57,021 bases of DNA, taken from assembly GCA_949840465.1 (NCBI GenBank), contig CATKXE010000013.1:1-57021 (forward strand), written 5' to 3'. Positions 48,414 to 57,021 of this stretch are shown here, piece after piece. Within the stretch, counting starts at the first letter, position 1. Each line of letters begins with the position of its first letter. A model generated the notes under the pieces. The model saw only the letters and a program-made list of their open reading frames with translations. It had not been told where the DNA came from and did not search any database. The DNA is from an uncultured Lachnospiraceae bacterium (GTDB lineage: Bacteria; Bacillota; Clostridia; Lachnospirales; Lachnospiraceae). Both the position numbers and the translations under genes were made by a program.

Positions 48414-49250
48414 TCATCCCGTATCGCTCACACTGTGATCCCGCTCTATCATCAATATGTAAAAAAACTCTTCTTCCCTGTATCCAAAGCATCGAAGCCT
48501 TGAATGCTTGCCACAGCGGAACTTGTCAATCTTTTTGTCCGCAAATTCTGTATGCAGAAAATAATTCTGCCTCTTCGAAGGCGGCTGGTAACTTTTATAG
48601 CAAAAGAACTGATCCTGCTGAATTTCCGGCCATGAATTCGATTCAAACCGCTGGAATGCAATAAGGAGTTCCTCAACTTCTGTTTTCTGCAATTCCATTA
48701 TGCTTTTCATTCCGACGTCCAGAAAGTCTGCCCGAAGCTTGCCTTCCTTATACCGCATTTTCAGATAGTCGTATACGTTCATTGCTTTACACTGCCAGAG
48801 CAATTCAAGCAGATATTGCGTTGTAACCGCAGATTTTACCGATACCTCCCTGTCTTTATACGTAACTGCCAGCGTCCGGTCATGATAATCCGGATGTGAA
48901 AAAGAAAGAACGTCTGTGCTGCGCCTCGCCGCCTCCTCTAAGGAACTTTCGCACTCTGATAATCCCCCATCCCAGAAAGGCGGTTCCGCAATCAAACAAG
49001 AAAGTTCTCTTTTCCATTTTTTGACCTGATCCCGGTATATCGGATTTACTTTTCCCCTACGGTTCTGCAAATCCAGAAGCGTCATATCTTTCGTAATCCT
49101 TCTGTCATACAATGAACTGTGTTTCAACAACGAGACCTTCCATTTTCTAAGCGCTCCAAGATTCCTGCTCATAGCAGGCAGAGTCTTGTAAAAGTCATCC
49201 TGATCCTGAAACTGTCCATCCAGCGATTTCTCATTTAGTAATAACTCCAT
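48414..49250 (-). CDS. Unrecognised protein of the DUF262/ATPase unit
   Basis: A 278-residue soluble protein, no signal peptide or membrane helix, no family recognised. It shows a basic N-terminal half (RKWKVSLLKHSSLYDRRITK), then EPPFWDGGLSECESSLEEAA, a possible active-site patch LSFSHPDYHDRTLAVTYKDRE with two His and several acids, and an aromatic basic C-terminus (YREEEFFYILMIERDHSVS). The start has AAGGAGG three to four nt before the ATG, 9 nt after the ATPase stop, so it is coupled. By its place it could be the effector of a defence unit; a nuclease or toxin role is speculation. Confidence 0.75.
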   Translation of the reverse strand: MELLLNEKSLDGQFQDQDDFYKTLPAMSRNLGALRKWKVSLLKHSSLYDRRITKDMTLLDLQNRRGKVNPIYRDQVKKWKRELSCLIAEPPFWDGGLSECESSLEEAARRSTDVLSFSHPDYHDRTLAVTYKDREVSVKSAVTTQYLLELLWQCKAMNVYDYLKMRYKEGKLRADFLDVGMKSIMELQKTEVEELLIAFQRFESNSWPEIQQDQFFCYKSYQPPSKRQNYFLHTEFADKKIDKFRCGKHSRLRCFGYREEEFFYILMIERDHSVSDTG

Positions 49251-49259
49251 CCTGCCTCC

Positions 49260-50336
49260 TTACATTCCCAACAGTTCATCCAGATCATCATCAAACTGGT
49301 CAAACAGGCCATATGGATGGTTTTCTTCCGCCCCCTGCTCATTGAGCCTGATATCATATACTCTGGTCTGCATTGTTTCATCGAGTTCAAGGAAATAAAC
49401 CGCCGCTTTATCTTTCGTAATTCTTTTCTTCTTGATACATTTTCTCAATCCATTGTAAATATGGTCGCTGTGAGTCTCTAAAATCACCTGCAGCCCCAAA
49501 TTTGATACATATGTTAAAAACTCCACAAGGCGGGACTGCGCTCTTGGATGCAGATGAATCTCGGGATTTTCAATAATCAGCGTATCATCCGCCCTGCAAC
49601 TCAATGCCGCTATCACTAATGTTGCGATATACGTAACTCCTGTCCCTACATTTTTTGCCCTGTAATATCTGTTGCTGTTTGCATGGGCATAGGTGACAAC
49701 CACCTGATCGATGTCCTCCACAATGTTCGTCTGAATATGAAATCCGGTCAGATATTCCAGCCAGTAATTCACCTGATTGTTCAGGCTCATTCCCACTGTT
49801 TCCGGTTCACAGGCAAACGCTTCCTCAGGAATCTTCTCCTGTCCGAACATTCCCAGAAAAGAATACGTATATTCCCCGTGATTCCCAATTTCCTGTGGTT
49901 TTTCCGTATTCAGATCATACGCTTTTTCCACGCCGATACGATCTGTCGGTAAATATACGGTCTGATGTGTTTTTACATAATCAGGCATATCATCTGGCAA
50001 GTCTGTTTCCAAATCCACCAGGCTGACAGCCTCCCCAATCGTGACCGTTACCCTTGATTTACCCGTTAAGGTTCCCTCCTTCATATCAATCTCAAACAAA
50101 ATTTTTCGATTTCCTTTTATACTATTCTTTATATCCGGAAAGCGTCCCAAATCCACATATTCACAGCCCCGTTCACTATGGTTCTCCCGTTCCTGCCTTT
50201 GGAGCACATATAAAAGAGCCTGGATGATCGATGACTTTCCTGCGGAATTGATTCCCGACAACAGCGTAAATTCTTTCAATTCTAATTCTATCCGGTCAAT
50301 ACTTTTATACCCGTCTGCAAGGATCCTGCTTACCAT
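49260..50336 (-). CDS. AAA/OLD-like ATPase, DUF3696 type
   Basis: A 358-residue ABC/SMC-like ATPase. Walker A is GINSAGKSS (28-36), a signature-like segment is NVGTGVTYI (229-237), Walker B is DTLIIENPEIHLHP (251-264) and the H-loop is ETHSDHI (287-293). This is the DUF3696 pattern found in many phage-defence loci; no TOPRIM nuclease domain is visible after the core. It overlaps the upstream DUF262 gene by 32 nt, and an AAGGAG inside that gene precedes its ATG, so expression is tightly coupled. Likely the sensing or energising subunit. Confidence 0.88.
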   Translation of the reverse strand: MVSRILADGYKSIDRIELELKEFTLLSGINSAGKSSIIQALLYVLQRQERENHSERGCEYVDLGRFPDIKNSIKGNRKILFEIDMKEGTLTGKSRVTVTIGEAVSLVDLETDLPDDMPDYVKTHQTVYLPTDRIGVEKAYDLNTEKPQEIGNHGEYTYSFLGMFGQEKIPEEAFACEPETVGMSLNNQVNYWLEYLTGFHIQTNIVEDIDQVVVTYAHANSNRYYRAKNVGTGVTYIATLVIAALSCRADDTLIIENPEIHLHPRAQSRLVEFLTYVSNLGLQVILETHSDHIYNGLRKCIKKKRITKDKAAVYFLELDETMQTRVYDIRLNEQGAEENHPYGLFDQFDDDLDELLGM

Positions 50337-51492
50337 CTGTCAACTCCTTATACTTATCAATGACTACCTGAAATCTTTCGTCTACATGGATTTTACTGTC
50401 TACATTATATGTCAGGGCATTCAAAAACACGCTATCCTCCAGCATCTCACCCACTGCCGTTTCTATTTCTTTCGGATCTGTGCCATCCTGCCCTTCAGTA
50501 AACAAGGCCATAAAATAGAACAGGCTTTCAAACAGGGTCATACTGACCGGACGACGGCGCCCGCTGTCCGTGGGAATCCGAAACGCATCTTCCCCCAGAA
50601 TAAAATAGGTGTCATCCATCACCCGGCAAAATAACTCCTCCAATTCCTGCAGCGCCGATTCGTTCATTCGATTGAGCTGTTCCATCGTCTCACCCAAAAG
50701 TTCTTCGATATCGCTTCGATATCTTACTTTTTCTCCGCTGCGTTTTACCAGCTGTTCTTTTTTCCAGAAATAAAAGCCAATCGCACGCAGAATAATATAT
50801 TTGTCTTTCATATGGACGGAACGGATCGAATTTCCCGTGGCTCGTTTGAACTCTTTTCTCTGCGCCAGCCTGTTTAATAATTTTGTAGAGCGTCCCTGAT
50901 ATAAAGCGTTCCTCATTTCCTGATTATTTAAAGGAGTGCCGCCCCTGTTTACCCTGTCAAATATATCAAACCGTACTCTGTCCGGCGTAGGATATTTGAT
51001 GACCTGCATGATCAACTGAAAATCTTCGATAGATGCCGCAAACTTACGCATATCTTCCCCGCGCTCCAGATCATGGAATTTGCAACCATTTAACTCTGGC
51101 AGAATATTTAACCCTTTGAGCGCAAACTTGTTATCCATGTAATCAAAAAAAGTTGTGAGCCTCTGCCTTCCGTCCACGATCACCAGATTTCCTTCCATCG
51201 TTTCTGCAAGATAAATCAAAGGAAGAGGAATCCCCATAATAACAGATTCAATCAGTTCTGATTTTTGTTTTGATTTCCACACATAATTCCTCTGAAAATC
51301 TGGATCCAGACAAATAGCTCCCCTGTCATACCGGCGCTTCAATTCAAAAACGGAAAACTGCATCCTGTCAATTTTCAGGCTGGCGATTGGATATACACAT
51401 TGATCCACTGGCGCACTATTTGCATCAAACCTGATTGTACCGGCGTCGTCAACGCCGTCTTCTTCTTCAATTTCTGAAATCCAGTCTATCAT
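50305..51492 (-). CDS. DUF262 (ParB/GmrS-like) domain protein
   Basis: A 395-residue protein with an N-terminal DUF262 domain, a ParB/sulfiredoxin-like fold with NTPase or nuclease activity in type IV restriction and related defence proteins. Motifs: LDPDFQRNYVW (62-72) and VIVDGRQRLTTFFDYM (104-119, the DGQQR-like motif), then DRVNRGGTPLNNQEMRNALY. No DUF1524 (GmrD) HNH domain follows, unlike GmrSD; the C-terminal region is helical. The start MIDWISEIEEE is chosen for its CAGGAG; a TTG 15 codons upstream is possible. First gene of a three-gene unit. Confidence 0.88.
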   Translation of the reverse strand: MIDWISEIEEEDGVDDAGTIRFDANSAPVDQCVYPIASLKIDRMQFSVFELKRRYDRGAICLDPDFQRNYVWKSKQKSELIESVIMGIPLPLIYLAETMEGNLVIVDGRQRLTTFFDYMDNKFALKGLNILPELNGCKFHDLERGEDMRKFAASIEDFQLIMQVIKYPTPDRVRFDIFDRVNRGGTPLNNQEMRNALYQGRSTKLLNRLAQRKEFKRATGNSIRSVHMKDKYIILRAIGFYFWKKEQLVKRSGEKVRYRSDIEELLGETMEQLNRMNESALQELEELFCRVMDDTYFILGEDAFRIPTDSGRRRPVSMTLFESLFYFMALFTEGQDGTDPKEIETAVGEMLEDSVFLNALTYNVDSKIHVDERFQVVIDKYKELTDGKQDPCRRV

Positions 51493-51543
51493 AATCCGGC
51501 TCCTGTCCATTCTGAATATATCGTAATCGTTTACCAAACCATA

Positions 51544-51966
51544 CTAACATTTTCCACTGTGCATTTCAATCTCTTTTATCCCTTTCGACCGGCTGATAAG
51601 CCCAAATACAATGATCGAGAAAAATCCCATTAACATGTAGATTTCCTGCATTGATAAAACAAGGGATACCGCCGCAGGCATCAATGCTGTAAACGGATCC
51701 TTCCAGTGCATTCCTGCCCCCAAAGATCGTTTTGATACTATCTCTGTAATATTTATCGGCATATCATTTGCCGCTGTTAAGCTTCCTGTACGATCTTTAC
51801 TTCCCAGGCTCTCCTTCCGCAAACTGCTCTGAGAGCCATATTTCCTGCCGTTTCCTGTCTTCGCCGTATAGGTCACATATTTTCTTCCCTTAATCTTCTG
51901 TACATAGAGAATCGCGCGGAAACAGACTTTTTGTTTCTTGTTTTCCGATCCGGCATCAAAAAACAT
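51544..51966 (-). CDS. Doubtful small open reading frame
   Basis: An open frame of 140 codons in the gap between the ferredoxin and DUF262 genes. Its ATG falls inside the stem and T-run of the terminator at 51961-52003, so this start cannot be real. A shorter product from ATG in MPINITEIVSKRSLG (72 residues, with the membrane helix LMPAAVSLVLSMQEIYMLMG) is possible. No family and no good ribosome-binding site are seen. It may be leader or decayed sequence upstream of the DUF262 unit. Confidence 0.2.
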   Translation of the reverse strand: MFFDAGSENKKQKVCFRAILYVQKIKGRKYVTYTAKTGNGRKYGSQSSLRKESLGSKDRTGSLTAANDMPINITEIVSKRSLGAGMHWKDPFTALMPAAVSLVLSMQEIYMLMGFFSIIVFGLISRSKGIKEIEMHSGKC

Positions 51967-52003
51967 CCTATCGGCATCGTTCTTCCATGCCTGTAGGATG
52001 TTT
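51961..52003 (-). terminator. Terminator after the ferredoxin gene
   Basis: Perfect 10-bp stem (aaacatccta 51961-51970, taggatgttt 51994-52003); on the minus strand the arm runs into TTTTTT. It lies 39 nt after the ferredoxin stop. Confidence 0.85.
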
Positions 52004-52041
52004 CTGTCAATCCGATTCAGTTCCCTGCCAATATGCCTGCA

Positions 52042-52230
52042 TTATTCCGTCAAATCAATCACAGAAACCGGGCAGCTGTCCCTTGCCTCTTCTGCAGCAT
52101 CCTTTGTCTCCTCCGTAACATCTGCATAAGCCTCTGCCAGCTCTTCATCATTAAACCGGAATACTTCCGGGCAGGTGGATACACACGCTCCACAGGAAAT
52201 ACAGCCTTCATTCACTTTCGCTTTCATCAT
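52042..52230 (-). CDS. 4Fe-4S ferredoxin
   Basis: A 62-residue ferredoxin for one [4Fe-4S] cluster: Cys10, Cys13, Cys16 in GCISCGACVSTCPEVF with Cys20 or a later Cys in DSCPVSVI completing the site. It carries electrons in anaerobic metabolism. AGGAGG is 5 nt before the first of two ATGs. The open frame extends upstream through the 40-bp repeats, but that part is not coding. Confidence 0.92.
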   Translation of the reverse strand: MMKAKVNEGCISCGACVSTCPEVFRFNDEELAEAYADVTEETKDAAEEARDSCPVSVIDLTE

Positions 52231-52250
52231 TCTTCCTCCTCGCTTTTTAT

Positions 52251-52290
52251 ACCCGAAGGAACATGCATTGCGGGATGCCCTTTGGGTATA
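52251..52290. repeat. 40-bp repeat, copy 1, before the ferredoxin gene
   Basis: Matches copy 2 at 37 of 40 positions (both hold ACATGCATT then CGGGATGCCCTTTGGGTATA). Each copy is an imperfect hairpin (CCCGAAGG paired with CCTTTGGG). A small perfect stem GGACAGC/GCTGTCC lies in the 29-nt spacer between them. Confidence 0.85.
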
Positions 52291-52319
52291 CTTTGTTGGA
52301 CAGCTTTGCTGTCCACCCG

Positions 52320-52359
52320 TCCCGAAGGGACATGCATTACGGGATGCCCTTTGGGTATA
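52320..52359. repeat. 40-bp repeat, copy 2, before the ferredoxin gene
   Basis: Second copy, same orientation, starting 69 nt after the start of copy 1. The unit looks like an interspersed genome repeat (REP/BIME-like) that was duplicated in the ferredoxin leader. Confidence 0.85.
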
Positions 52360-52446
52360 GCAATCTGTATATTTCCAGAAGTTCATTTCTAGTATAACCA
52401 AAGAGGAATTGATTATTCACTTTTGGCAGTCAAAGACCGCCCCTTA

Positions 52447-53115
52447 TTACAGAAATCTTTTTATCTGCCGGTACACATAGGACGCCGGAAGTCCGACCAC
52501 ATTATAATAGTCGCCCTCAATGCGGTCTATATAAGCCGCAAATCTCCCCTGCACTCCATAAGCCCCTGCCTTGTCCATAGATTCCCCGGCGGAAAGATAC
52601 CTGCGGATTTCCGTTTCTTCCATCTCATGAACATAGACTTTGGTCTCTTCCGCATGGATTGATTCCTGCCTGTTTCCTTTCCCGTCAAAATACAGCAATG
52701 CCACTCCTGTATACACCTGATGCATTCTTCCCTGCAGGCTTTTGAGCATATGGAACGCCGCTTCCTCATCCGAAGGTTTTCCAAGGATTTCCCCGTCCCG
52801 GACAACAATGGTATCTGCGCCAAGAATCAACACATCATGCAGATATTTCCACTTCTCCTCCTCCCCATGAGATATCAGGCGGTCTTTCAGAAGGCCGTCC
52901 TCTTCCGGCTTTCGCAGGCCGGCTTCTCTTTGCACCAGTTCTTCCGCTACATTTTTTGCCTTCATCAAGGCCAGCTCTTTAACAATCTCTTCCGGCTCGG
53001 CGCTTTCATAGCGTTCTTCTTTCGAGCTCACCACAATTTCAAACTCTATTCCAATCTGCTCCAGCAGCTCCTTTCTTCGTGGAGATGCGGAGCCAAGAAC
53101 CACACGTTTTCTCAT
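52447..53115 (-). CDS. maf: Maf-family nucleoside triphosphate pyrophosphatase
   Basis: A 222-residue Maf/YhdE-type house-cleaning enzyme that hydrolyses non-canonical or m5U/dTTP-type nucleotides. Signature SASPRRKELLEQIG starts at residue 8, the catalytic Asp is in ILGADTIVVRDGEILGKP, and GAYGVQGRFAAYID and YNVVGLPASYV follow. It has an insert (LVQREAGLRKPEEDGLLKD...) of about 25 residues not common in the family. The ATG start is chosen over an upstream TTG. Confidence 0.93.
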   Translation of the reverse strand: MRKRVVLGSASPRRKELLEQIGIEFEIVVSSKEERYESAEPEEIVKELALMKAKNVAEELVQREAGLRKPEEDGLLKDRLISHGEEEKWKYLHDVLILGADTIVVRDGEILGKPSDEEAAFHMLKSLQGRMHQVYTGVALLYFDGKGNRQESIHAEETKVYVHEMEETEIRRYLSAGESMDKAGAYGVQGRFAAYIDRIEGDYYNVVGLPASYVYRQIKRFL

Positions 53116-53276
53116 AATCTGTGATTTCCTTTCCGGCAAAACCTATTTTGATACCCATGAGCAAAATCAGTCTGCAAAAAAATCCCCATTGTTTCAGGAA
53201 GAGCGGCAGCGAACCGGGCAAATGAGGCCGTCTCTGAGCATACCGTCCTGCCATCCATGACGCACAAAACCCGCCC

Positions 53277-54188
53277 CTAAATGCCAAGAATCAAACACCA
53301 TACCGGCAGCGTGACCAACGACAAAATAGTGGTCACAAAGATCATTCCTGTGGCATAGCTTTCATCACCGCCATATTTCGCGGACAGCAAAGCCGTTGTC
53401 ACGGGCGCGGGCATCCCCGCAATGATCACAGTAATTCCCCGAAGCAGCGGCGGAACCGGCAGAAAATAAGTAATTCCGAAAATAACAGCCGGAATCACTC
53501 CTAATCGTACTGCCGTATAAAATACCATGGTCCGGTCAATCAGCCCTTTCGGGTTCATCTCCGCCAACATCATTCCAATCAGCATCATGCTCAAAGGCGT
53601 GTTGCAGCTGCTGATTCCGGTAATCGTATTTTCCAGAAATACAGGGAAGCCAACCCCCGCCACCATTGCCGCAAGTCCCAGATAAATCGCGGCCACGCAG
53701 GGATGCGTCAGTACTTTTTTCACAAGATTTTCCTCACTCCCCTTCATAAAGCAGGACGTGCCGACGCTCCACATGACAATACGCACCGGAAGCATAAATA
53801 CCGATGCGTAAAATAATCCATCCATCCCATAGATTCCCTCAATGACCGGATTTCCCAGAAACCCTCCGTTGGATACGATCGTACCGTACCGGAGAGGCTT
53901 CTGCCTCTGCGGTTCTGTCCTGCGGTAGCAGAGCCAGCTTATCATAATGGAAATCAAATTATAACCGGCTGACAAGAGGAGTACTTCCACAAAGGCTCTC
54001 AGCATGCCAAAGTCCCAGTCCATCCGAAAGGAATGGAAAATATTGAAGGGCAGGGTAATGTAGAGGCAAAAATTAACCAGTTCTTTCCGTGCAATACTGC
54101 CGATAATCCCCTTTCTTCTTACAAAAAAACCGATTGCAACAAGGAGGAACATCATCAACTGCATATTCACCATATTCTGAAATGCCAT
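53277..54188 (-). CDS. AEC-family transporter
   Basis: A ten-helix carrier (303 residues) of the auxin-efflux-carrier family, which includes bacterial malate permeases. The typical pattern is NGGFLGNPVIEGIYGMDGL in the middle and PVTTALLSAKYGGDESYATG near the end. Substrate unknown; organic acids are likely. GGAGG lies before ATG at 54188. It follows proS on the same strand after about 130 nt. Confidence 0.9.
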   Translation of the reverse strand: MAFQNMVNMQLMMFLLVAIGFFVRRKGIIGSIARKELVNFCLYITLPFNIFHSFRMDWDFGMLRAFVEVLLLSAGYNLISIMISWLCYRRTEPQRQKPLRYGTIVSNGGFLGNPVIEGIYGMDGLFYASVFMLPVRIVMWSVGTSCFMKGSEENLVKKVLTHPCVAAIYLGLAAMVAGVGFPVFLENTITGISSCNTPLSMMLIGMMLAEMNPKGLIDRTMVFYTAVRLGVIPAVIFGITYFLPVPPLLRGITVIIAGMPAPVTTALLSAKYGGDESYATGMIFVTTILSLVTLPVWCLILGI

Positions 54189-54318
54189 AATCAGAACCTC
54201 CGTCCAACGCCTGTATGCATTTATCAAAACAGACTGCCCCGTCTGTTTCGCTCATTTTCCTGAAATTCCCGATTTACGATTCAACAGTTCTTCCAGAACA
54301 ACCTGCCTGGTGGACGCA

Positions 54319-55761
54319 TCAATATGCCCTCCCCCAGTAAACCATATGTTTTGCAGGTTTTCCGCAGCAAATACACACATCCGACAGATGCTCTTCCTCA
54401 TCCGGGATGCATCTCGAAGACGCGCCGCCTGTCTGTGCCTTGATCTCATCCTCACAGGCTTCCTCGCCGCACCACATTGCTTTGATAAATCCACGGTTCT
54501 CGCTGAACTTTTTGTTCATTTCCTCCATCGTAACCGCAGAATCTATATGTGCATCCAGAAATGCCTTTGCCCTGTCAAACATATCCTTCTGCATGGTTTC
54601 CAGAATCTCTCCCAGCTTTGTGGTGATCTCGTCAATCGGAACGGAGATTTTTTCTCTTGTATCACGACGCACCACAACCACCTGGCCGTTCTCGATATCT
54701 TTGGGTCCGATCTCGATACGGGTGGGGATTCCCTGAATCTCCTGCTCGCTGAATTTCCAGCCCGGAGCTTTGTCAGAATCATCAATCTTCGCCGCGTATC
54801 CTGCTGCCCTGAGCGCATCAAGCAGCTCTCTTGCCTTATCCAATACCCCTTCCTTGTGCTGTGCAATCGGGATGACTTTCGTCTGAACCGGCGCAATCCT
54901 CGGAGGCAGCACAAGGCCGCTGTCATCGCCATGAACCATGATAATGGCGCCGATAATCCTGGTAGATAATCCCCAGGAAGTCTCATATACACTGTGCAGT
55001 TCGTTATTTTTATCTGAATACTTAATCTCAAATGCATCGGGAAATGCATTTCCGAAGAAATGGCTCGTCGCCGACTGCAGCGCCTGCCCGTCATGCATCA
55101 GCGCTTCCACTGTATAGGTATCCTGCGCGCCTGCAAACTTCTCACTCTCCGTCTTACGTCCGCACACCAGTGGAATCGCAAGATCGTCCTGAATAAAGTC
55201 CCGGTACACGTCGCGCATGGTCAGTGTCCTCTCCTCGGCCTCCTCAAATGTCGCATGGATGGTATGCCCTTCCTGCCACAAAAATTCACGGGAACGCAAA
55301 AACGGCCTCGTCGTCTTCTCCCACCGAAGCACAGAACACCACTGGTTCCATACCTTTGGCAGATCCCGATAGGACTGTACGGTCTTGCTCCATACGTCGC
55401 AAAACAAGGTCTCCGAGGTGGGCCGGATACAGAACTTCTCCTGAAGGGGTTCAAGTCCCCCTTGTGTCACCCACGCAACCTCCGGAGCAAACCCCTCTAT
55501 ATGATCCGCTTCCTTCTGAAGCAATGCTTCCGGGATCAGCACCGGAAGATACACATTCTCGACCCCCGTATCTTTAAAACGCCTGTCCAGATCCGCCTGT
55601 ATTTTTTCCCAGATCGCATATCCGTTAGGAAGGTAATTTAAACATCCCTTGACGCCTGAATAGTCACACAGCTTTGCCTCACGCACAACGTCTGTGTACC
55701 ATTGCGCGAAATCCACCTCCCTGGAAGTAATGGATTGTACCAGTTTCTTTTCCTTTGCCAT
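54319..55761 (-). CDS. proS: Prolyl-tRNA synthetase, archaeal/eukaryal type
   Basis: A 480-residue class II synthetase charging tRNA-Pro. Motif 2 region is [16 protein letters not shown] with [24 protein letters not shown], and motif 3 is [16 protein letters not shown]. There is no editing (INS) domain between motifs 2 and 3, and a C-terminal extension ends in [10 protein letters not shown] after a zinc-like cysteine set (CGEEACE, CICCGKP): the ProS type 3 seen in archaea, eukaryotes and some Firmicutes. The start [18 protein letters not shown] is typical. Confidence 0.95.
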   Translation of the reverse strand: MAKEKKLVQSITSREVDFAQWYTDVVREAKLCDYSGVKGCLNYLPNGYAIWEKIQADLDRRFKDTGVENVYLPVLIPEALLQKEADHIEGFAPEVAWVTQGGLEPLQEKFCIRPTSETLFCDVWSKTVQSYRDLPKVWNQWCSVLRWEKTTRPFLRSREFLWQEGHTIHATFEEAEERTLTMRDVYRDFIQDDLAIPLVCGRKTESEKFAGAQDTYTVEALMHDGQALQSATSHFFGNAFPDAFEIKYSDKNNELHSVYETSWGLSTRIIGAIIMVHGDDSGLVLPPRIAPVQTKVIPIAQHKEGVLDKARELLDALRAAGYAAKIDDSDKAPGWKFSEQEIQGIPTRIEIGPKDIENGQVVVVRRDTREKISVPIDEITTKLGEILETMQKDMFDRAKAFLDAHIDSAVTMEEMNKKFSENRGFIKAMWCGEEACEDEIKAQTGGASSRCIPDEEEHLSDVCICCGKPAKHMVYWGRAY

Positions 55762-55799
55762 AATCTTTCTTTTCCTTTCCTCATCATAAAAACCAGAGC

Positions 55800-56945
55800 T
55801 TATCTCTGTATCTGGAGAAGCTTCTGCTTCAATTCACCTTCCAGCCGCTGCATCTCCGTCTCAGCTTCACGCCGTTTCTGCCTGCCCTCCTGCTGGATGC
55901 GCATCACTTCATCCAATGTGGAAATCAATGATTCATTGGTCATCCTCAGCGTTTCTATATCTACAATGCCGCGCTCAGACTCTTTTGCCGTCTCGATCGT
56001 AGCCATCTTAAGCTTCGCGGCATTTTTCTTCAATAATTCATTGGTCATGTCTGTCACTTCACGCTGCGCCGCCGCTGCCTGTGCGGAATGCTCCACCCCC
56101 AAAGACAACACCATCTGGCTCTTCCACAACGGAATCGTATTGACAATCGTAGACTGTATTTTTTCCACCATCAACGTATCATTGCTCTGAATCATACGGA
56201 TCTGGGGAGCGGTCTGCAGGGAAACCTGACGGGTAAGTTCCAGATCGTGCAGCTTCTTTTCAAACCGGTTGCACATAGCGTCCAAATCTCTTGCCGCCTG
56301 TGCATCTTCCGCAAGTCCGCTTGACTGCGCCCGCGAAAGCAATGCAGGAAGCTGGGTGGTCTGGACTTCATGGAGCTTTGTCTTCCCCGCCATGATATAC
56401 ATAGTCAGTTCCTTAAAATACGTCAGATTCAGTTCATACATTTTATCCAGAAGCGCAACATCCTTCATTAGCTGCACCTGATGGGATTCCAGCACCTTGC
56501 AGATATGGCTGACATTCGTCTCTGCCTTGGCGTATTTTGCCTTCATCGCAGTAATCTTATTGGCAGGCTTTTTCATAAATCCAAAAAACCCTTTTTCTTC
56601 TTCCGGCTCATCAAAGCCTTTCAATTCTTTAACAACCCCTGCCAGCAGATCCCCTACTTCACCCAGGTCCTTGGATCTCACATTGGACAGGGCGTTCTCT
56701 GTAAAATCTGCCATCTTCTTCTGGCTCCCGGCTCCATACTGCAAAATCATCTGCGAATTTGACAAATCGATCTTCTCCGCAAACTGTGCGGCCGCCTTCC
56801 TTTCCTCCGGCGATAAGACATTCTCGTCAAAAATCGGTTTTTCCGGCTCTGCTTCCATCACAGGCAGCGGCGTATTCGTCTCCTCTTCAAATGGATCAAG
56901 CGTCAAAGTCGGCGCTGCATCAAACGCTCCAAATTCACTACTCAT
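55800..56945 (-). CDS. telA: Toxic anion resistance protein, TelA family
   Basis: A 381-residue cytosolic, mostly alpha-helical protein of the TelA/KlaA family, linked to tellurite and other stress but of unclear action. The typical parts are [38 protein letters not shown] and [20 protein letters not shown]. The C-terminal helix is rich in Glu/Gln/Arg (coiled coil). GGGAGG precedes the ATG. In Firmicutes TelA usually follows an XpaC gene; what lies upstream is outside the window. Confidence 0.92.
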   Translation of the reverse strand: MSSEFGAFDAAPTLTLDPFEEETNTPLPVMEAEPEKPIFDENVLSPEERKAAAQFAEKIDLSNSQMILQYGAGSQKKMADFTENALSNVRSKDLGEVGDLLAGVVKELKGFDEPEEEKGFFGFMKKPANKITAMKAKYAKAETNVSHICKVLESHQVQLMKDVALLDKMYELNLTYFKELTMYIMAGKTKLHEVQTTQLPALLSRAQSSGLAEDAQAARDLDAMCNRFEKKLHDLELTRQVSLQTAPQIRMIQSNDTLMVEKIQSTIVNTIPLWKSQMVLSLGVEHSAQAAAAQREVTDMTNELLKKNAAKLKMATIETAKESERGIVDIETLRMTNESLISTLDEVMRIQQEGRQKRREAETEMQRLEGELKQKLLQIQR

Positions 56946-57021
56946 AGCAACCTCCCAGTTTTTTATTATATGTCACCAACTCTGTAAGAGTTGATGACCT
57001 ACGCGTGCATCAGCACGCTTC

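Noticed and set aside
50305..51492. Classical GmrSD type IV restriction enzyme
   Set aside because: The DUF262 part is present but no DUF1524/HNH region follows in this protein or its partners.
52251..52359. CRISPR-like array
   Set aside because: Only two copies, each itself a hairpin, with a spacer that is also a hairpin; no cas gene in the window.
52231..52401. N-terminal extension of the ferredoxin frame
   Set aside because: It is translated from the two 40-bp repeats (YTQRASRNAC appears twice); AGGAGG before 52230 marks the true start.

Overview
The window looks like the chromosome of an anaerobic, low-to-mid GC Firmicute of the class Clostridia, most likely a gut Lachnospiraceae. The evidence is an S10 ribosomal-protein operon of Firmicute type, oxygen-sensitive enzymes (class III ribonucleotide reductase with its activase, [FeFe]-hydrogenase maturases HydG and HydF), lipoprotein-type substrate-binding proteins, strong Gram-positive Shine-Dalgarno sites and sigma-A promoters with 17-nt spacers. 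No rRNA, tRNA, CRISPR array, transposase or prophage gene was recognised. Most genes lie on the minus strand.

Layout. 1-3854: S10 operon read leftwards (rpsJ, rplC, rplD, rplW, rplB, rpsS, rplV, start of rpsC) from a near-consensus promoter at 4116-4144 with a leader of about 250 nt. 4334-10271: a minus-strand envelope operon with a small membrane protein, an SH3b lipoprotein with four related beta repeats, a family-3 solute-binding lipoprotein, and a tandem-sensor MscS channel split by a single-base frameshift. 10649-17435: a SAM methyltransferase (plus strand), then thioredoxin reductase, a NrdD with a fused thioredoxin-like domain, NrdG, ProC and acylphosphatase. 17625-21027 (plus strand): a structured RNA with its own promoter and terminator, then a TM1266-like regulator, hydG and hydF. 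21061-24308: a PurF homologue without the catalytic cysteine, and an ABC-class ATPase. 24582-36062: a carbohydrate locus with a NodB/GH57-like protein, CUT1-type ABC transporter, two AraC regulators and a GH2 beta-galactosidase. 36244-39042: enolase and a dicarboxylate/amino-acid symporter.

39576-47985 is a catabolic operon on the minus strand: two zinc alcohol dehydrogenases, an allulose-6-P-epimerase-like enzyme, an MFS porter, a class II aldolase, a PfkB kinase, an aldo/keto reductase and a DeoR regulator. It probably takes a polyol or rare sugar through ketose phosphates to triose phosphates. A motif TTTGAAACACA recurs upstream of this operon, upstream of the symporter and (in shorter form) at deoR, suggesting a DeoR regulon.

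48414-51492 is a compact three-gene unit: a DUF262 (ParB/GmrS-like) protein, a DUF3696-type AAA ATPase with overlapping genes, and an unrecognised 278-residue protein. It is the best candidate for a poorly described (probably anti-phage) system. The right end carries a ferredoxin behind a duplicated 40-bp repeat, Maf, an AEC permease, archaeal/eukaryal-type ProS and TelA.
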